From: Stappia indica | GTDB lineage: Bacteria; Pseudomonadota; Alphaproteobacteria; Rhizobiales; Stappiaceae | DNA: 64,000 bases | Direction of reading: 5' to 3' | NCBI RefSeq assembly: GCF_009789575.1 | Contig: NZ_CP046908.1 | Coordinates: forward strand, 5,051,001 to 5,115,000 | In this document: positions 54,255-63,000 of the stretch, piece after piece | Layout: each line of letters begins with the position of its first letter | How positions within the stretch are numbered: the stretch's first letter is position 1 | The notes under the pieces: model-generated | The model's database searches: none | Seen by the model: the letters and a program-made list of their open reading frames with translations, nothing else | Told to the model about the DNA's origin: nothing | Made by a program: the position numbers and the translations under genes

Positions 54255-55175
54255 GTGGAACAACCGTACCGGGCGCGGGCGCTGCCGCCCCTTGACCTTG
54301 CGAGCCTATACGCTTGTTGCGGGGCGAGGCGAGCGGGGATTGCGATTGCCGCGGGTCTGCTGCTGTCCGCCATGACGGCCGGAGCCGGTGCGAAGACGCC
54401 GCTGCCGCAGCCAAGGCCGGCACTTTCGGTCCCCCAGGCCGAAGCGCGGGGACAGGCGGAGGATATCCCGGCCGAAAACCCCTTTCGGGAAACGGCCGGA
54501 GAGATCTCGATCCTGCCCCGCCGCAAGCCGGTTGTCCCCGCTTCGGAGCTCGCGCACCGCGCGGCCGAGGCCGGGAACAACCGGGTCGCGAACGTTTCCC
54601 GGGACGTGGATAGTCGTGCGCCGGACAGCGAGGCCGTGACGGGGTGCATCGCGGCGCTGCGCCAGCTCGGCGCCGTTTTCGAGCGGTTGCCTCCGGTCGA
54701 GGCGCCCGGTGCCTGCGGCATCGAGGATGCCGTCTCCGTTTCGGCGGTCGGCGGCATGGCGCTGGTTCCCGAAGCGGTGCTGTCCTGCGATACGGCGGCC
54801 GTCGCGGCGCGCTTTGCCGCGCAGGTTGTCGCCCCGCTGGCAAGCTCCACGCTCGGCTCCGACGTTGCCCAGATCCGCGTCGCCGCCTCCTATCATTGCC
54901 GGGGCCGCAACCGCATTGCCGGCGCAAGGCTCAGCGAGCATTCCTTCGGCCGGGCCATCGATATCCGCGGGCTCGTTCTGAAGGACGGGCGGGAGTTCGC
55001 CGTTGCCCCGCGCCAGACCGGCAGCGATGCCGGCGAGGCGATGCGGCTGCAAAAAGCGCTGAGATCTGCGGCATGCGGGCCCTTCACCACCGTGCTGGGA
55101 CCGGGCTCTGACGCCTATCACGACGACCACTTCCACCTCGACACGAAGCCGCGCCGCTCGCCTTATTGCCGCTAG
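54255..55175 (+). CDS. extensin-like (Extensin_2) secreted protein
   Basis: About 306 residues. A hydrophobic segment ([14 protein letters not shown]) acts as signal, followed by a Pro-rich spacer. The C-terminal domain has four or more Cys, His-Ser-Phe-Gly-Arg-Ala-Ile-Asp-Ile and Tyr-His-Asp-Asp-His-Phe-His-Leu-Asp, the pattern of the rhizobial extensin-like family, which resembles metal-dependent D,D-peptidases. It probably acts on the cell wall. The start is uncertain: no ATG precedes the signal segment, and GTG at 54255 has no ribosome-binding site and leaves no room for a promoter. Confidence 0.75.
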   Translation: MEQPYRARALPPLDLASLYACCGARRAGIAIAAGLLLSAMTAGAGAKTPLPQPRPALSVPQAEARGQAEDIPAENPFRETAGEISILPRRKPVVPASELAHRAAEAGNNRVANVSRDVDSRAPDSEAVTGCIAALRQLGAVFERLPPVEAPGACGIEDAVSVSAVGGMALVPEAVLSCDTAAVAARFAAQVVAPLASSTLGSDVAQIRVAASYHCRGRNRIAGARLSEHSFGRAIDIRGLVLKDGREFAVAPRQTGSDAGEAMRLQKALRSAACGPFTTVLGPGSDAYHDDHFHLDTKPRRSPYCR

Positions 55176-55201
55176 CGTAGGGGGATAGGGTGTCGTCCAA
55201 G

Positions 55202-55215
55202 GTGACACAGATCAA
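55202..55215. promoter_or_regulatory. FNR/FixK-type box upstream of phaC
   Basis: GTGACACAGATCAA matches the TTGA-N6-TCAA anaerobox at seven of eight defined positions. It is centred about 84 bases before the phaC start. Oxygen-linked control of polyhydroxyalkanoate synthesis is plausible; a single near-consensus site is weak evidence. Confidence 0.4.
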
Positions 55216-55292
55216 GGTCAGGCCTGTCTGTCTCTGGCAAGATCGATATGCGGCCGTCGAGCCGCGCCCCACCGAACGTTATCGAGGCTGCC

Positions 55293-57122
55293 ATGACCAG
55301 GCGCGCGCAAGACAAAGCCGAACTCCTTGCCGGCACCGCCCTTGCGGGGGCCGGTGCCCCGCCAGCTAACGCGCAGGTCGGGTCGCCGGGCGCGCCGGCA
55401 CCTGCCCATCACCTGCACGAGACGATGGACCGCGGCGTCCGCGCGGCCGCCGCGCGGGTGACCGGGGGCCTCTCGCCGCATGCCTTCATCGAGGCCTGGA
55501 GCGACTGGGCGCTGCATATGAGCCGGGCGCCCGGACGCCAGTTGGAACTGTTCGAGCGCGCGCAGGAAAATGCGCTGAAACTGGCAGCAGCCTGCCTGCC
55601 GGGCGCCGAGGGCGAGGCCAGCGCTCCCTTCGCGCCCAAGGCTTTCGACCACCGTTTCGAGCATCCGGGCTGGGAAACGCTGCCGTTCCGCACCTGGAAA
55701 CAGGGCTTTCTCGCCGTTCAGGACTGGTGGGACCATGCGACCGACCGCCTGCGCGGGCTGGAGGAGCAGGACGCCAACCGGACCCGCTTCATGGCGCGGC
55801 AGGCGCTCGACCTGGTCTCGCCCTCCAACTTCCCCTTGACCAATCCGGAGATCATCGAGGCGACGATCCGCCAGGGTGGGCGCAATTTCGTGGAAGGGGC
55901 GGGGCATTTCTCGCAGGACCTCGTCAAGACGCTGACCCAGCGCCACGACCCGCCGCCCGAGGGCTTCAGGCTCGGAACCGATCTTGCCTGCACCCCCGGC
56001 AGCGTCGTCTACCGCAATGATATCCTTGAGCTTATCCAGTACGCGCCGACGACCGAAAAGGTGCAGGCCGAGCCGATCCTGATCGTTCCGGCCTGGATCA
56101 TGAAGTACTACATTCTCGACCTGTCGCCGCAGAACTCGATGGTGAAATACCTCGTCGATCAAGGCTTTACGGTCTTCATGATCTCCTGGGTGAACCCGAC
56201 CGCCGCGCAGGCCGATCTGTCGCTGGAGGACTATCGCAAGCGCGGTGTCATGGCAGCGCTGGACGCCGTATCCGCCATCGTCCCGGACCAGCGCATCCAT
56301 GCCGTCGGCTATTGTCTCGGCGGCACGATGCTGGCGATTGCCGCGGCCACCATGGCGCGGGACTGCGACGAGCGCCTCGCTTCGGTCACGCTGATGGCCG
56401 CGCAGGTGGATTTTGTCGAGGCCGGGGAGTTGCTGCTCTTTCTCGACGAAAGCCAGGTGGCGTTCCTGGAGGATATGATGTGGGACCAGGGCTATCTCGA
56501 CCGCCCGCAAATGGCCCGCACCTTCGCCGCGATCCGCGCCGAGGACCTGATCTATACCCGTGCCGTGCGCCGCTATCTGCTCGGCCAGGACGATCTCCCC
56601 ACCGACATCGGCGTCTGGAACGGGGATACGACCCGCATGCCGGCACGCATGCACTCGCAGTATCTGCGCGGCCTTTTCCTGGAAAACCGGCTGACGGCCG
56701 GCCGCTTCGCGGTCGAGGGGCGCGTCATCGCCTTGAAGGACATCTCCGCGCCGATGTTCGTCGTGGCGACCGAGACCGATCACATCGCGCCGTGGACATC
56801 CGTCTACAAGACCCAGCTTTTCACGGACAACGACCTGACTTTCGTGCTGACCAAGGGCGGGCATAACGGCGGCATTCTGAGCGAGCCGGGGCATCCGCGC
56901 CGGCATTATCGCCTGTCTCATCGCCCGGCCGGCGCCCATTATTCCGGCCCCGACGGCTGGCTGGACCGGCACCGGCCGCGCACCGGCTCCTGGTGGCCGG
57001 AATGGTCCGCCTGGCTCCTCGCGCGCAGCAGCGCAGAGGGGATACCTCCGGCCGTCGGCGCACCTGACAAGGGGTTACCCCCGCTGGAGCCGGCCCCCGG
57101 CAGCTACATTCATCTGATGTGA
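55293..57122 (+). CDS. phaC: class I poly(3-hydroxyalkanoate) synthase
   Basis: 609 residues from the ATG at 55293 (GAGG just upstream; an ATG at 55248 is also in frame). The lipase-like box Gly-Tyr-Cys341-Leu-Gly-Gly has the nucleophilic Cys of PhaC. Catalytic Asp and His lie in Glu-Thr-Asp-His-Ile-Ala-Pro-Trp and Gly-Gly-His-Asn-Gly-Gly. The N-terminal domain is typical of class I enzymes (Asn-Phe-Pro-Leu-Thr-Asn-Pro-Glu). It polymerises 3-hydroxyacyl-CoA. It stands apart from phaAB, next to an iron transporter, with its own regulatory region. Confidence 0.92.
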   Translation: MTRRAQDKAELLAGTALAGAGAPPANAQVGSPGAPAPAHHLHETMDRGVRAAAARVTGGLSPHAFIEAWSDWALHMSRAPGRQLELFERAQENALKLAAACLPGAEGEASAPFAPKAFDHRFEHPGWETLPFRTWKQGFLAVQDWWDHATDRLRGLEEQDANRTRFMARQALDLVSPSNFPLTNPEIIEATIRQGGRNFVEGAGHFSQDLVKTLTQRHDPPPEGFRLGTDLACTPGSVVYRNDILELIQYAPTTEKVQAEPILIVPAWIMKYYILDLSPQNSMVKYLVDQGFTVFMISWVNPTAAQADLSLEDYRKRGVMAALDAVSAIVPDQRIHAVGYCLGGTMLAIAAATMARDCDERLASVTLMAAQVDFVEAGELLLFLDESQVAFLEDMMWDQGYLDRPQMARTFAAIRAEDLIYTRAVRRYLLGQDDLPTDIGVWNGDTTRMPARMHSQYLRGLFLENRLTAGRFAVEGRVIALKDISAPMFVVATETDHIAPWTSVYKTQLFTDNDLTFVLTKGGHNGGILSEPGHPRRHYRLSHRPAGAHYSGPDGWLDRHRPRTGSWWPEWSAWLLARSSAEGIPPAVGAPDKGLPPLEPAPGSYIHLM

Positions 57123-57210
57123 GCGGCACGTGTGGAGGGGATAAAAAACATGAGTGAAATACTCTTGAATTGACCGTCCCATCGGAGTAGCTCTCGCGCA
57201 TCCCCCTCAG

Positions 57211-58248
57211 ATGCGCGGACTAATCCTCATGTCTTCCAGCTTCTCTCTCGCCGCCGCCACGCTCGCGCTGGCCACCCTTGCCCTTGCGTCCGCCGCCCGG
57301 GCCGAGCCGACCAGCTACCCGCTGACGATCGAAAACTGCGGTGCGACGGTCACGTTCGAGAAGGCGCCGCAGCGCGCGGTTGCACTCGGCCAGAACAGCG
57401 CCGAAATCCTGCTGCTGCTCGGGCTGGAGGACCGTCTTGCCGCGTCCGCCTTCTGGCCGACCAAGGTGCTGCCGGAGCTTGCCGAAGCGAACGGGAAGGT
57501 GAAGCTGCTCACCGTGGAGCTGCCGACGCTGGAATCGATCCTGGCCGAGGAGCCCGACTTCGTCGCCGCCCAGTTGCCGCTGCTGCTCGGGCCCGACAGC
57601 AAGGTGTCCAAGCGCGAGGATTTCGAGGCGCTCGACATCCCCAGTTACCTGGCGCCGGGCATCTGCAACACCCGCAAGGACACCGGCGACTTCTATGGCA
57701 GCCGCCAGCAGCTGTGGAACATGGATCTCCTGTACCAGGAGATCGACGAGCTTTCGCGGATCTTCGACGTCGCCGACCGCGGCCAGAAGCTGATCGCGGA
57801 GTTCAAGAAGCGCGAGGCGGACCTGCGCGCCCGTCTCGGGGACAACCCGGACCTGACCTTCCTGTTCTGGTTCTCCAGCCCGTCCGTTGCGGACGATGCC
57901 TATCTCGGCGGCAAGAACGGCGCCTCCGGCTTCATCGCCGACGTGCTGGGCGGCCGCAACGCCATCACCACCGAGGCCGAATGGCCGACGGTCGGCTGGG
58001 AAGGCATCATCGCCGCCAATCCGACGGTGATCGTCGCCGCCTCCCTCGACCGCAACCGCTGGGACCTCGACAAGGCGGAAAACAAGATCGCCTTCCTGAA
58101 GGGCGATCCGACCGTCAGCCAGATGGAGGCGGTGCAGAAGGGCTATATCGTCACCATGAACGGGGCGGCGATGAACCCGACCATCCGCACCATCTACGGC
58201 GCGGAGGAAGTCGCCGCGCAGCTCGAGGCGCTCGGGCTCCTGAAGTGA
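57211..58248 (+). CDS. iron-chelate ABC transporter substrate-binding protein
   Basis: 345 residues with a signal peptide ending at Ser-Ala-Ala-Arg-Ala. The mature start Tyr-Pro-Leu-Thr-Ile-Glu-Asn-Cys-Gly-Ala-Thr-Val-Thr-Phe marks it as a paralogue of the receptor at 34912, and Leu-Gly-Leu-Glu-Asp-Arg-Leu and Trp-Glu-Gly-Ile-Ile-Ala-Ala-Asn-Pro fit type III receptors. Neither the 57211 nor the 57229 ATG has a clear ribosome-binding site. A degenerate iron box (TGA-N9-TCT, 57151-57165) lies 46 bases upstream. The ligand is probably a ferric siderophore. Confidence 0.85.
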   Translation: MRGLILMSSSFSLAAATLALATLALASAARAEPTSYPLTIENCGATVTFEKAPQRAVALGQNSAEILLLLGLEDRLAASAFWPTKVLPELAEANGKVKLLTVELPTLESILAEEPDFVAAQLPLLLGPDSKVSKREDFEALDIPSYLAPGICNTRKDTGDFYGSRQQLWNMDLLYQEIDELSRIFDVADRGQKLIAEFKKREADLRARLGDNPDLTFLFWFSSPSVADDAYLGGKNGASGFIADVLGGRNAITTEAEWPTVGWEGIIAANPTVIVAASLDRNRWDLDKAENKIAFLKGDPTVSQMEAVQKGYIVTMNGAAMNPTIRTIYGAEEVAAQLEALGLLK

Positions 58249-59279
58249 CGATATCCCCGTCGAGGGCGAGCCTGCAGTTCGCCGCATTGGTGGTCGGATC
58301 GCTGGCCGTCCTGGTGCTGGCGGTCGCCACGGCGGTGGGGATAGGCGAGATGCATATCCCGCTGCGCACCGTGGCGCTCGCCGTGACCAACCAGTTCGGC
58401 TGGACATCCGCCGACATCAGCCGGATCCAGGCCAGCGTGATCTGGGACCTGCGGCTCAGCCGCGCGCTCGTCGCCGCGCTCTGCGGCGCGGGCCTGGCTA
58501 TGTGCGGTGCTATCCTCCAGTCGCTGCTGCGCAATGCCCTGGCCGAGCCCTATGTGCTCGGCATCTCGGCCGGCGCTTCGACGGGGGCCGTCGCGGTCAT
58601 TATCCTCGGCGTCGGCGCCGGAGCGGTGACGCTGTCCATGGGCGCCTTCGCCGGGGCGTTGTCGGCCTTCCTCTTCGTCGCGGTCCTGTCCGGCGGCGGG
58701 CGGGGCGGGGCCGACCGCACCATCCTGTCCGGCGTCGCGGCCGCCCAGCTTTTCAACGCGCTCACCGCCTATATCGTCACCACCTCGGGCAATGCCCAGC
58801 AGGCGCGCGACGTGATGTTCTGGCTGCTCGGAAGCCTCGGCGGCGTGCGCTGGCCGGAGTTCCAGCTGCTGGCCGTGGTGGTCGCGATCGGTCTCGGCGT
58901 GTGCATCTGGTATGCCCGGGCGCTCGACGCCTTCACCTTCGGCGATGACGCCGCCGCCTCCATGGGGATACCCGTGGAGCGCGTCCGACTTGTCCTCTTC
59001 GCTATCACCGCGGTGATGACGGCGACCATCGTCAGCATGGTCGGGTCCATCGGCTTCGTCGGCCTGGTGGTTCCGCACGCGGTGCGCTTCCTCATCGGGC
59101 CCGGTCACATCCGCCTTCTGCCCGCCTGCCTGCTGGTCGGCGCCGTGTTCATGGTGCTCGCCGACATCGTCTCGCGCAGCGTCATGCAGCAGCAGACGCT
59201 GCCGATCGGCATCGTCACGGCGCTGGTCGGCGTGCCGTGTTTTGCGTTGATACTTTACCGCGCGAGGCCCGCAACATGA
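58245..59279 (+). CDS. iron-chelate ABC transporter permease (FecCD family)
   Basis: 344 residues from a GTG overlapping the receptor stop (GTGA). About ten membrane segments, with Arg-Leu-Ser-Arg-Ala-Leu-Val-Ala-Ala-Leu-Cys-Gly-Ala-Gly-Leu, Pro-Tyr-Val-Leu-Gly-Ile-Ser-Ala-Gly-Ala and Gly-Ser-Ile-Gly-Phe-Val-Gly-Leu-Val-Val-Pro-His. It is translationally coupled at both ends. Confidence 0.92.
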   Translation: MTISPSRASLQFAALVVGSLAVLVLAVATAVGIGEMHIPLRTVALAVTNQFGWTSADISRIQASVIWDLRLSRALVAALCGAGLAMCGAILQSLLRNALAEPYVLGISAGASTGAVAVIILGVGAGAVTLSMGAFAGALSAFLFVAVLSGGGRGGADRTILSGVAAAQLFNALTAYIVTTSGNAQQARDVMFWLLGSLGGVRWPEFQLLAVVVAIGLGVCIWYARALDAFTFGDDAAASMGIPVERVRLVLFAITAVMTATIVSMVGSIGFVGLVVPHAVRFLIGPGHIRLLPACLLVGAVFMVLADIVSRSVMQQQTLPIGIVTALVGVPCFALILYRARPAT

Positions 59280-60034
59280 GCGTTTGTGCCGAAAATCTCG
59301 TGTGGCGCGTCGGGGGCAAGACGATTGTCGATGACGTGTCGTTCGACGTCGAGCCGGGCAGGGTGCTCGGGCTGCTGGGGCCGAACGGCTCGGGCAAGTC
59401 GTCGCTGCTGCGCCTGCTGGCCGGCCTGCGGCGCCCCGCCTCGGGCCGGGTGCTGCTCGACGGCACGGACATCGCTCGGAGCGGCCGCCGGGAGCTGGCG
59501 CGGCGCGTGGCGCTGGTCCAGCAGCATGCCGCGACCGATGTGAACGTGACGGTTGAGGACGTGGTGCGCCTTGGCCGCACGCCGCATCGCGGCCCGCTCG
59601 CGGCCTGGCGGCCGGCCGACACCCGGGCCGTCGACACCGCCCTGGAGCAGGTTGGCATGACCGGGTTCCGCCGTCAGTCCTGGCACAGCCTGTCGGGCGG
59701 CGAGCGCCAGCGCGTCCACATCGCCCGCGCTCTGGCTCAGCAACCGCGCGAGCTGTTTCTCGACGAGCCGACCAACCATCTCGACATCCAGCACCAGCTC
59801 GAGTTGCTGCGCCTCGTCTCGCAGCTGGGGCTGACGACAATCGTCGCGCTGCACGACCTCAACCACGCCGCGATGTTCTGCGACCATCTGCTGGTGCTGC
59901 ACCGGGGACAGGTCGTGGCGAGCGGCGCGCCGGCCGACGTGCTTACCCCCGACCTGCTGCGCGACGTGTTTCGCGTCGACTGCGACTTCCTGCGCTCGGA
60001 CGACGACGTCCTCCGCATCCTCTTCAGGAAGTAG
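59276..60034 (+). CDS. iron-chelate ABC transporter ATP-binding protein
   Basis: 252 residues. Walker A Gly-Pro-Asn-Gly-Ser-Gly-Lys-Ser-Ser, signature Leu-Ser-Gly-Gly-Glu-Arg-Gln-Arg-Val, Walker B Glu-Leu-Phe-Leu-Asp-Glu-Pro-Thr-Asn-His-Leu-Asp, FecE/FepC type. It overlaps the permease by four bases. Its stop lies 11 bases from the end of the converging autotransporter gene, with no hairpin between. Confidence 0.93.
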   Translation: MSVCAENLVWRVGGKTIVDDVSFDVEPGRVLGLLGPNGSGKSSLLRLLAGLRRPASGRVLLDGTDIARSGRRELARRVALVQQHAATDVNVTVEDVVRLGRTPHRGPLAAWRPADTRAVDTALEQVGMTGFRRQSWHSLSGGERQRVHIARALAQQPRELFLDEPTNHLDIQHQLELLRLVSQLGLTTIVALHDLNHAAMFCDHLLVLHRGQVVASGAPADVLTPDLLRDVFRVDCDFLRSDDDVLRILFRK

Positions 60035-60045
60035 CGCCTGCCGGA

Positions 60046-63000
60046 TCAGAACCGGACGGCAAGGCCCATTCTGCCGCCGGCCGAGGCCTGGCCATCTCCC
60101 TCGATGTTGAAGAGCAGTGCGCCGTCGAGGCTCCACATGCCGCCATTGGTGAGTTCCACGCCGGCGCCGAGCGAGCCGAAGGCCCCGGATCCGCCGAGAC
60201 CCGCGAAGCCGCCCGTCACGGCAATGCTCGGGGTGACGATCATGCCTTCCTCGAGGACAAACTGCCGGGCGAGCTCCGCTCCCAGGCTGACGCGCAGCTG
60301 CTCGACGGTGAAGCCGTCCATTCCCACCACATTGCCTGCGGCGTTCCTGACGCTGTAGTCGTCGATCTTTTCGGACAGGTAGACGGTCCGCAGCTTCGGC
60401 GCCAGCGTGGTCGCTTCATCGAGATGCCACACGCCGGACAGGGAGGTGCTGAACATCCACCGGCTGGTGTCGAAGCTGCCGTCCCAGAACCTGCTGTCGA
60501 TGTCGTTCGACGATCCGCCATAGAGCAGGCTGGTATCCCAGAACACACCGCGGCCGAGCTCGAACGAGGCGTAGGGGCCGACGAACCAGCCATTGCCCGT
60601 CAGTGTCGCATCGTCGCGGGTCGGATCGCTCATCCGGTCGAAGTGGAAGGAGATGCCGATGAGGGCACGCTCCGTCAGCAGATAGTCGGCACCTGCGGAG
60701 AACAGGGCGAAGGTGCCCCAGCGACTGTCCTCTCCATTGCGATTGTGCATGGCGAAGGTGCCATCGACCCACACGTTGAACGAGGAGGTGTCGACGCCGA
60801 GGCTGCGCTCGATCGCCTCGCTCGCTGCGGACATCTGCGCCAGGCTCGTGGCAAAGCCGAGGGTCACGCCCTGGGCTGACGGCATCATGCGCATGTTGAT
60901 GACGTCCCGCGCAGACTCCATCTGCCGCCGCTCGCGCAGGCCAGGCACCTTGATCGTGTTGCTGAGCAGGTTTTGGCGTGCCTGCACGAAATCATGCACC
61001 AGGCCGTGGACCTCCTTGGCGACCGCCTGCGGATCGTAGCCCAGCGTGTAGAGGACGGTGCCGACATTGGACGTGCCGAGCGAACTGGTCAGGGTGAAGC
61101 GCACCCGCACCTGGCCGGAATAGGTCGGGTTGGGAGTGAACTTCAGATAGAAGCCGACCGGGGCAGGCGCGCTGTCGAGCTGCGCGAACTCTCCGAACAC
61201 GATCTGCGCCGTGCCGGCATTGGCCGGCTCGACGGCAACGATGTTCGCGGACTGGAACGGCCCACCCGTCGCGCCGCTCGCCAGGTTGACGTTGGGCGGC
61301 GTCGAGCCCGGCGGTACGGTCACGTCCTTGTCGCTCACCGTCACCGTCTGCTCGGCGACGCTCAAGGTGTAGGCCGCCGAACCCGTGACGTTGTTCGCAT
61401 CGCGCGCCTGGATCGTGAAGCTGTAATTGCCCTCGGTATCGGGATCCAGTGGACCGTTCAGCTGGCCGGTGGAGATGTTGAGCACCAGGCCGTCCGGCAG
61501 ACTGCCCGAGGTAACGCTGTAGATATATGGCGCGAGCCCGCCACTGGCGGTGATCGAGGCGGTGTAATCCTCGCCAGCCGTTGCGGCAGGCAATTCACCA
61601 CCCGCCGGGGAGAGCGCGATGACGACCGGTGCTGCATCGACCTGCAGGCTGTAGACGGCGTTGCCGGTGTCGCTGTTGGCATCCGTCGCGGTGACGGTGA
61701 AGTTGGCGGTCTCCACCGTGGTCGGGGTTCCGCTCAGCGTGCCGTCGCCGGCAAGGGTCAGGCCGTCGGGCAGGGCGCCGGCGGTCACCGCATAGCTGTA
61801 GGGCGAGGTGCCGCCGGAGGCGGTGAAGCTCTGGCTATAGGCCGCTCCGACCTCGCCATTGGCGAGGCTGCCGGCCGCCGGGGACAGGGTGATGACGACG
61901 GGGGCATCGACCTGGATCGAATAGGCGGCGTTGCCGGTGGCACTGTTGGCATCCGTCGCGGTGATTGTGAAGTTGGCCGTCTCTGCCGTGGTCGGCGTGC
62001 CGCTCAGCGCACCATTGGCGGCAAGGGTCAGCCCATCGGGCAGGGCGCCTGCGGTCACCGCATAGGTGTAGGGCGAGGTGCCGCCGGAGGCGGTGAAGCT
62101 CTGGCTGTAGGCCGCTCCGACCTCGCCATTGGCGAGGCTGCCGGCGGCCGGGGAGAGCGCGATGACCACCGGGGCTGCATCGACCTGGATGGAATAGGCG
62201 GCGTTGCCGGTGTCGCTGTTGGCATCGGTGGCGGTGACGGTGAAGTTCGCCGTCTCCACCGTGGTCGGCGTTCCCGTGAGGGCACCGTTCGAGGCGAGGG
62301 TCAGGCCGTCGGGCAGGGCGCCTGCGGTGACCGCATAGGTGTAGGGCGAGGTGCCGCCGGAGGCGGTGAAGCTCTGGCTGTAGGCCGCTCCGACCTCGCC
62401 ATTGGCGAGGCTGCCGGCGGCGGGGTTCAGGGAGATGACGACGGGGGCATCGACCTGGATGGAATAGGCGGCGTTGCCGGTGTGGTTGTTGGCATCGGTC
62501 GCGGTGACGGTGAAGTTGGCCGTCTCCAGCGTGGTCGGCGTTCCGGTGAGGGCACCGTTCGAGGCGAGGGTCAGGCCGTCGGGCAGGGCACCTGCGGTGA
62601 CCGCATAGGTGTAGGGCGAGGTGCCGCCGGAGGCGGTGAAGCTCTGGCTATAGGCCGCTCCGACCTCGCCATTGGCGAGGCTGCCGGCCGCCGGGGACAG
62701 GGAGATGACGACGGGGGCATCGACCTGGATGGAATAGGCGGCGTTGCCGGTGTCGCTGTTGGCATCGGTCGCGGTGACGGTGAAGTTCGCCGTCTCCAGC
62801 GTGGTCGGCGTTCCGGTGAGGGCACCGTTCGAGGCGAGGGTCAGGCCGTCGGGCAGGGCACCTGCGGTGACCGCATAGGTGTAGGGCGAGGTGCCGCCGG
62901 AGGCGGTGAAGCTCTGGCTGTAGGCCGCTCCGACCTCGCCATTGGCGAGGCTGCCGGCGGCGGGGTTCAGGGAGATGACGACGGGGGCATCGACCTGGAT

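Noticed and set aside
57151-57165. RirA/IRO box before the iron ABC operon at 57.2 kb
   Set aside because: It reads TGA-N9-TCT rather than TGA-N9-TCA. It is mentioned in the receptor entry but not called as a site.
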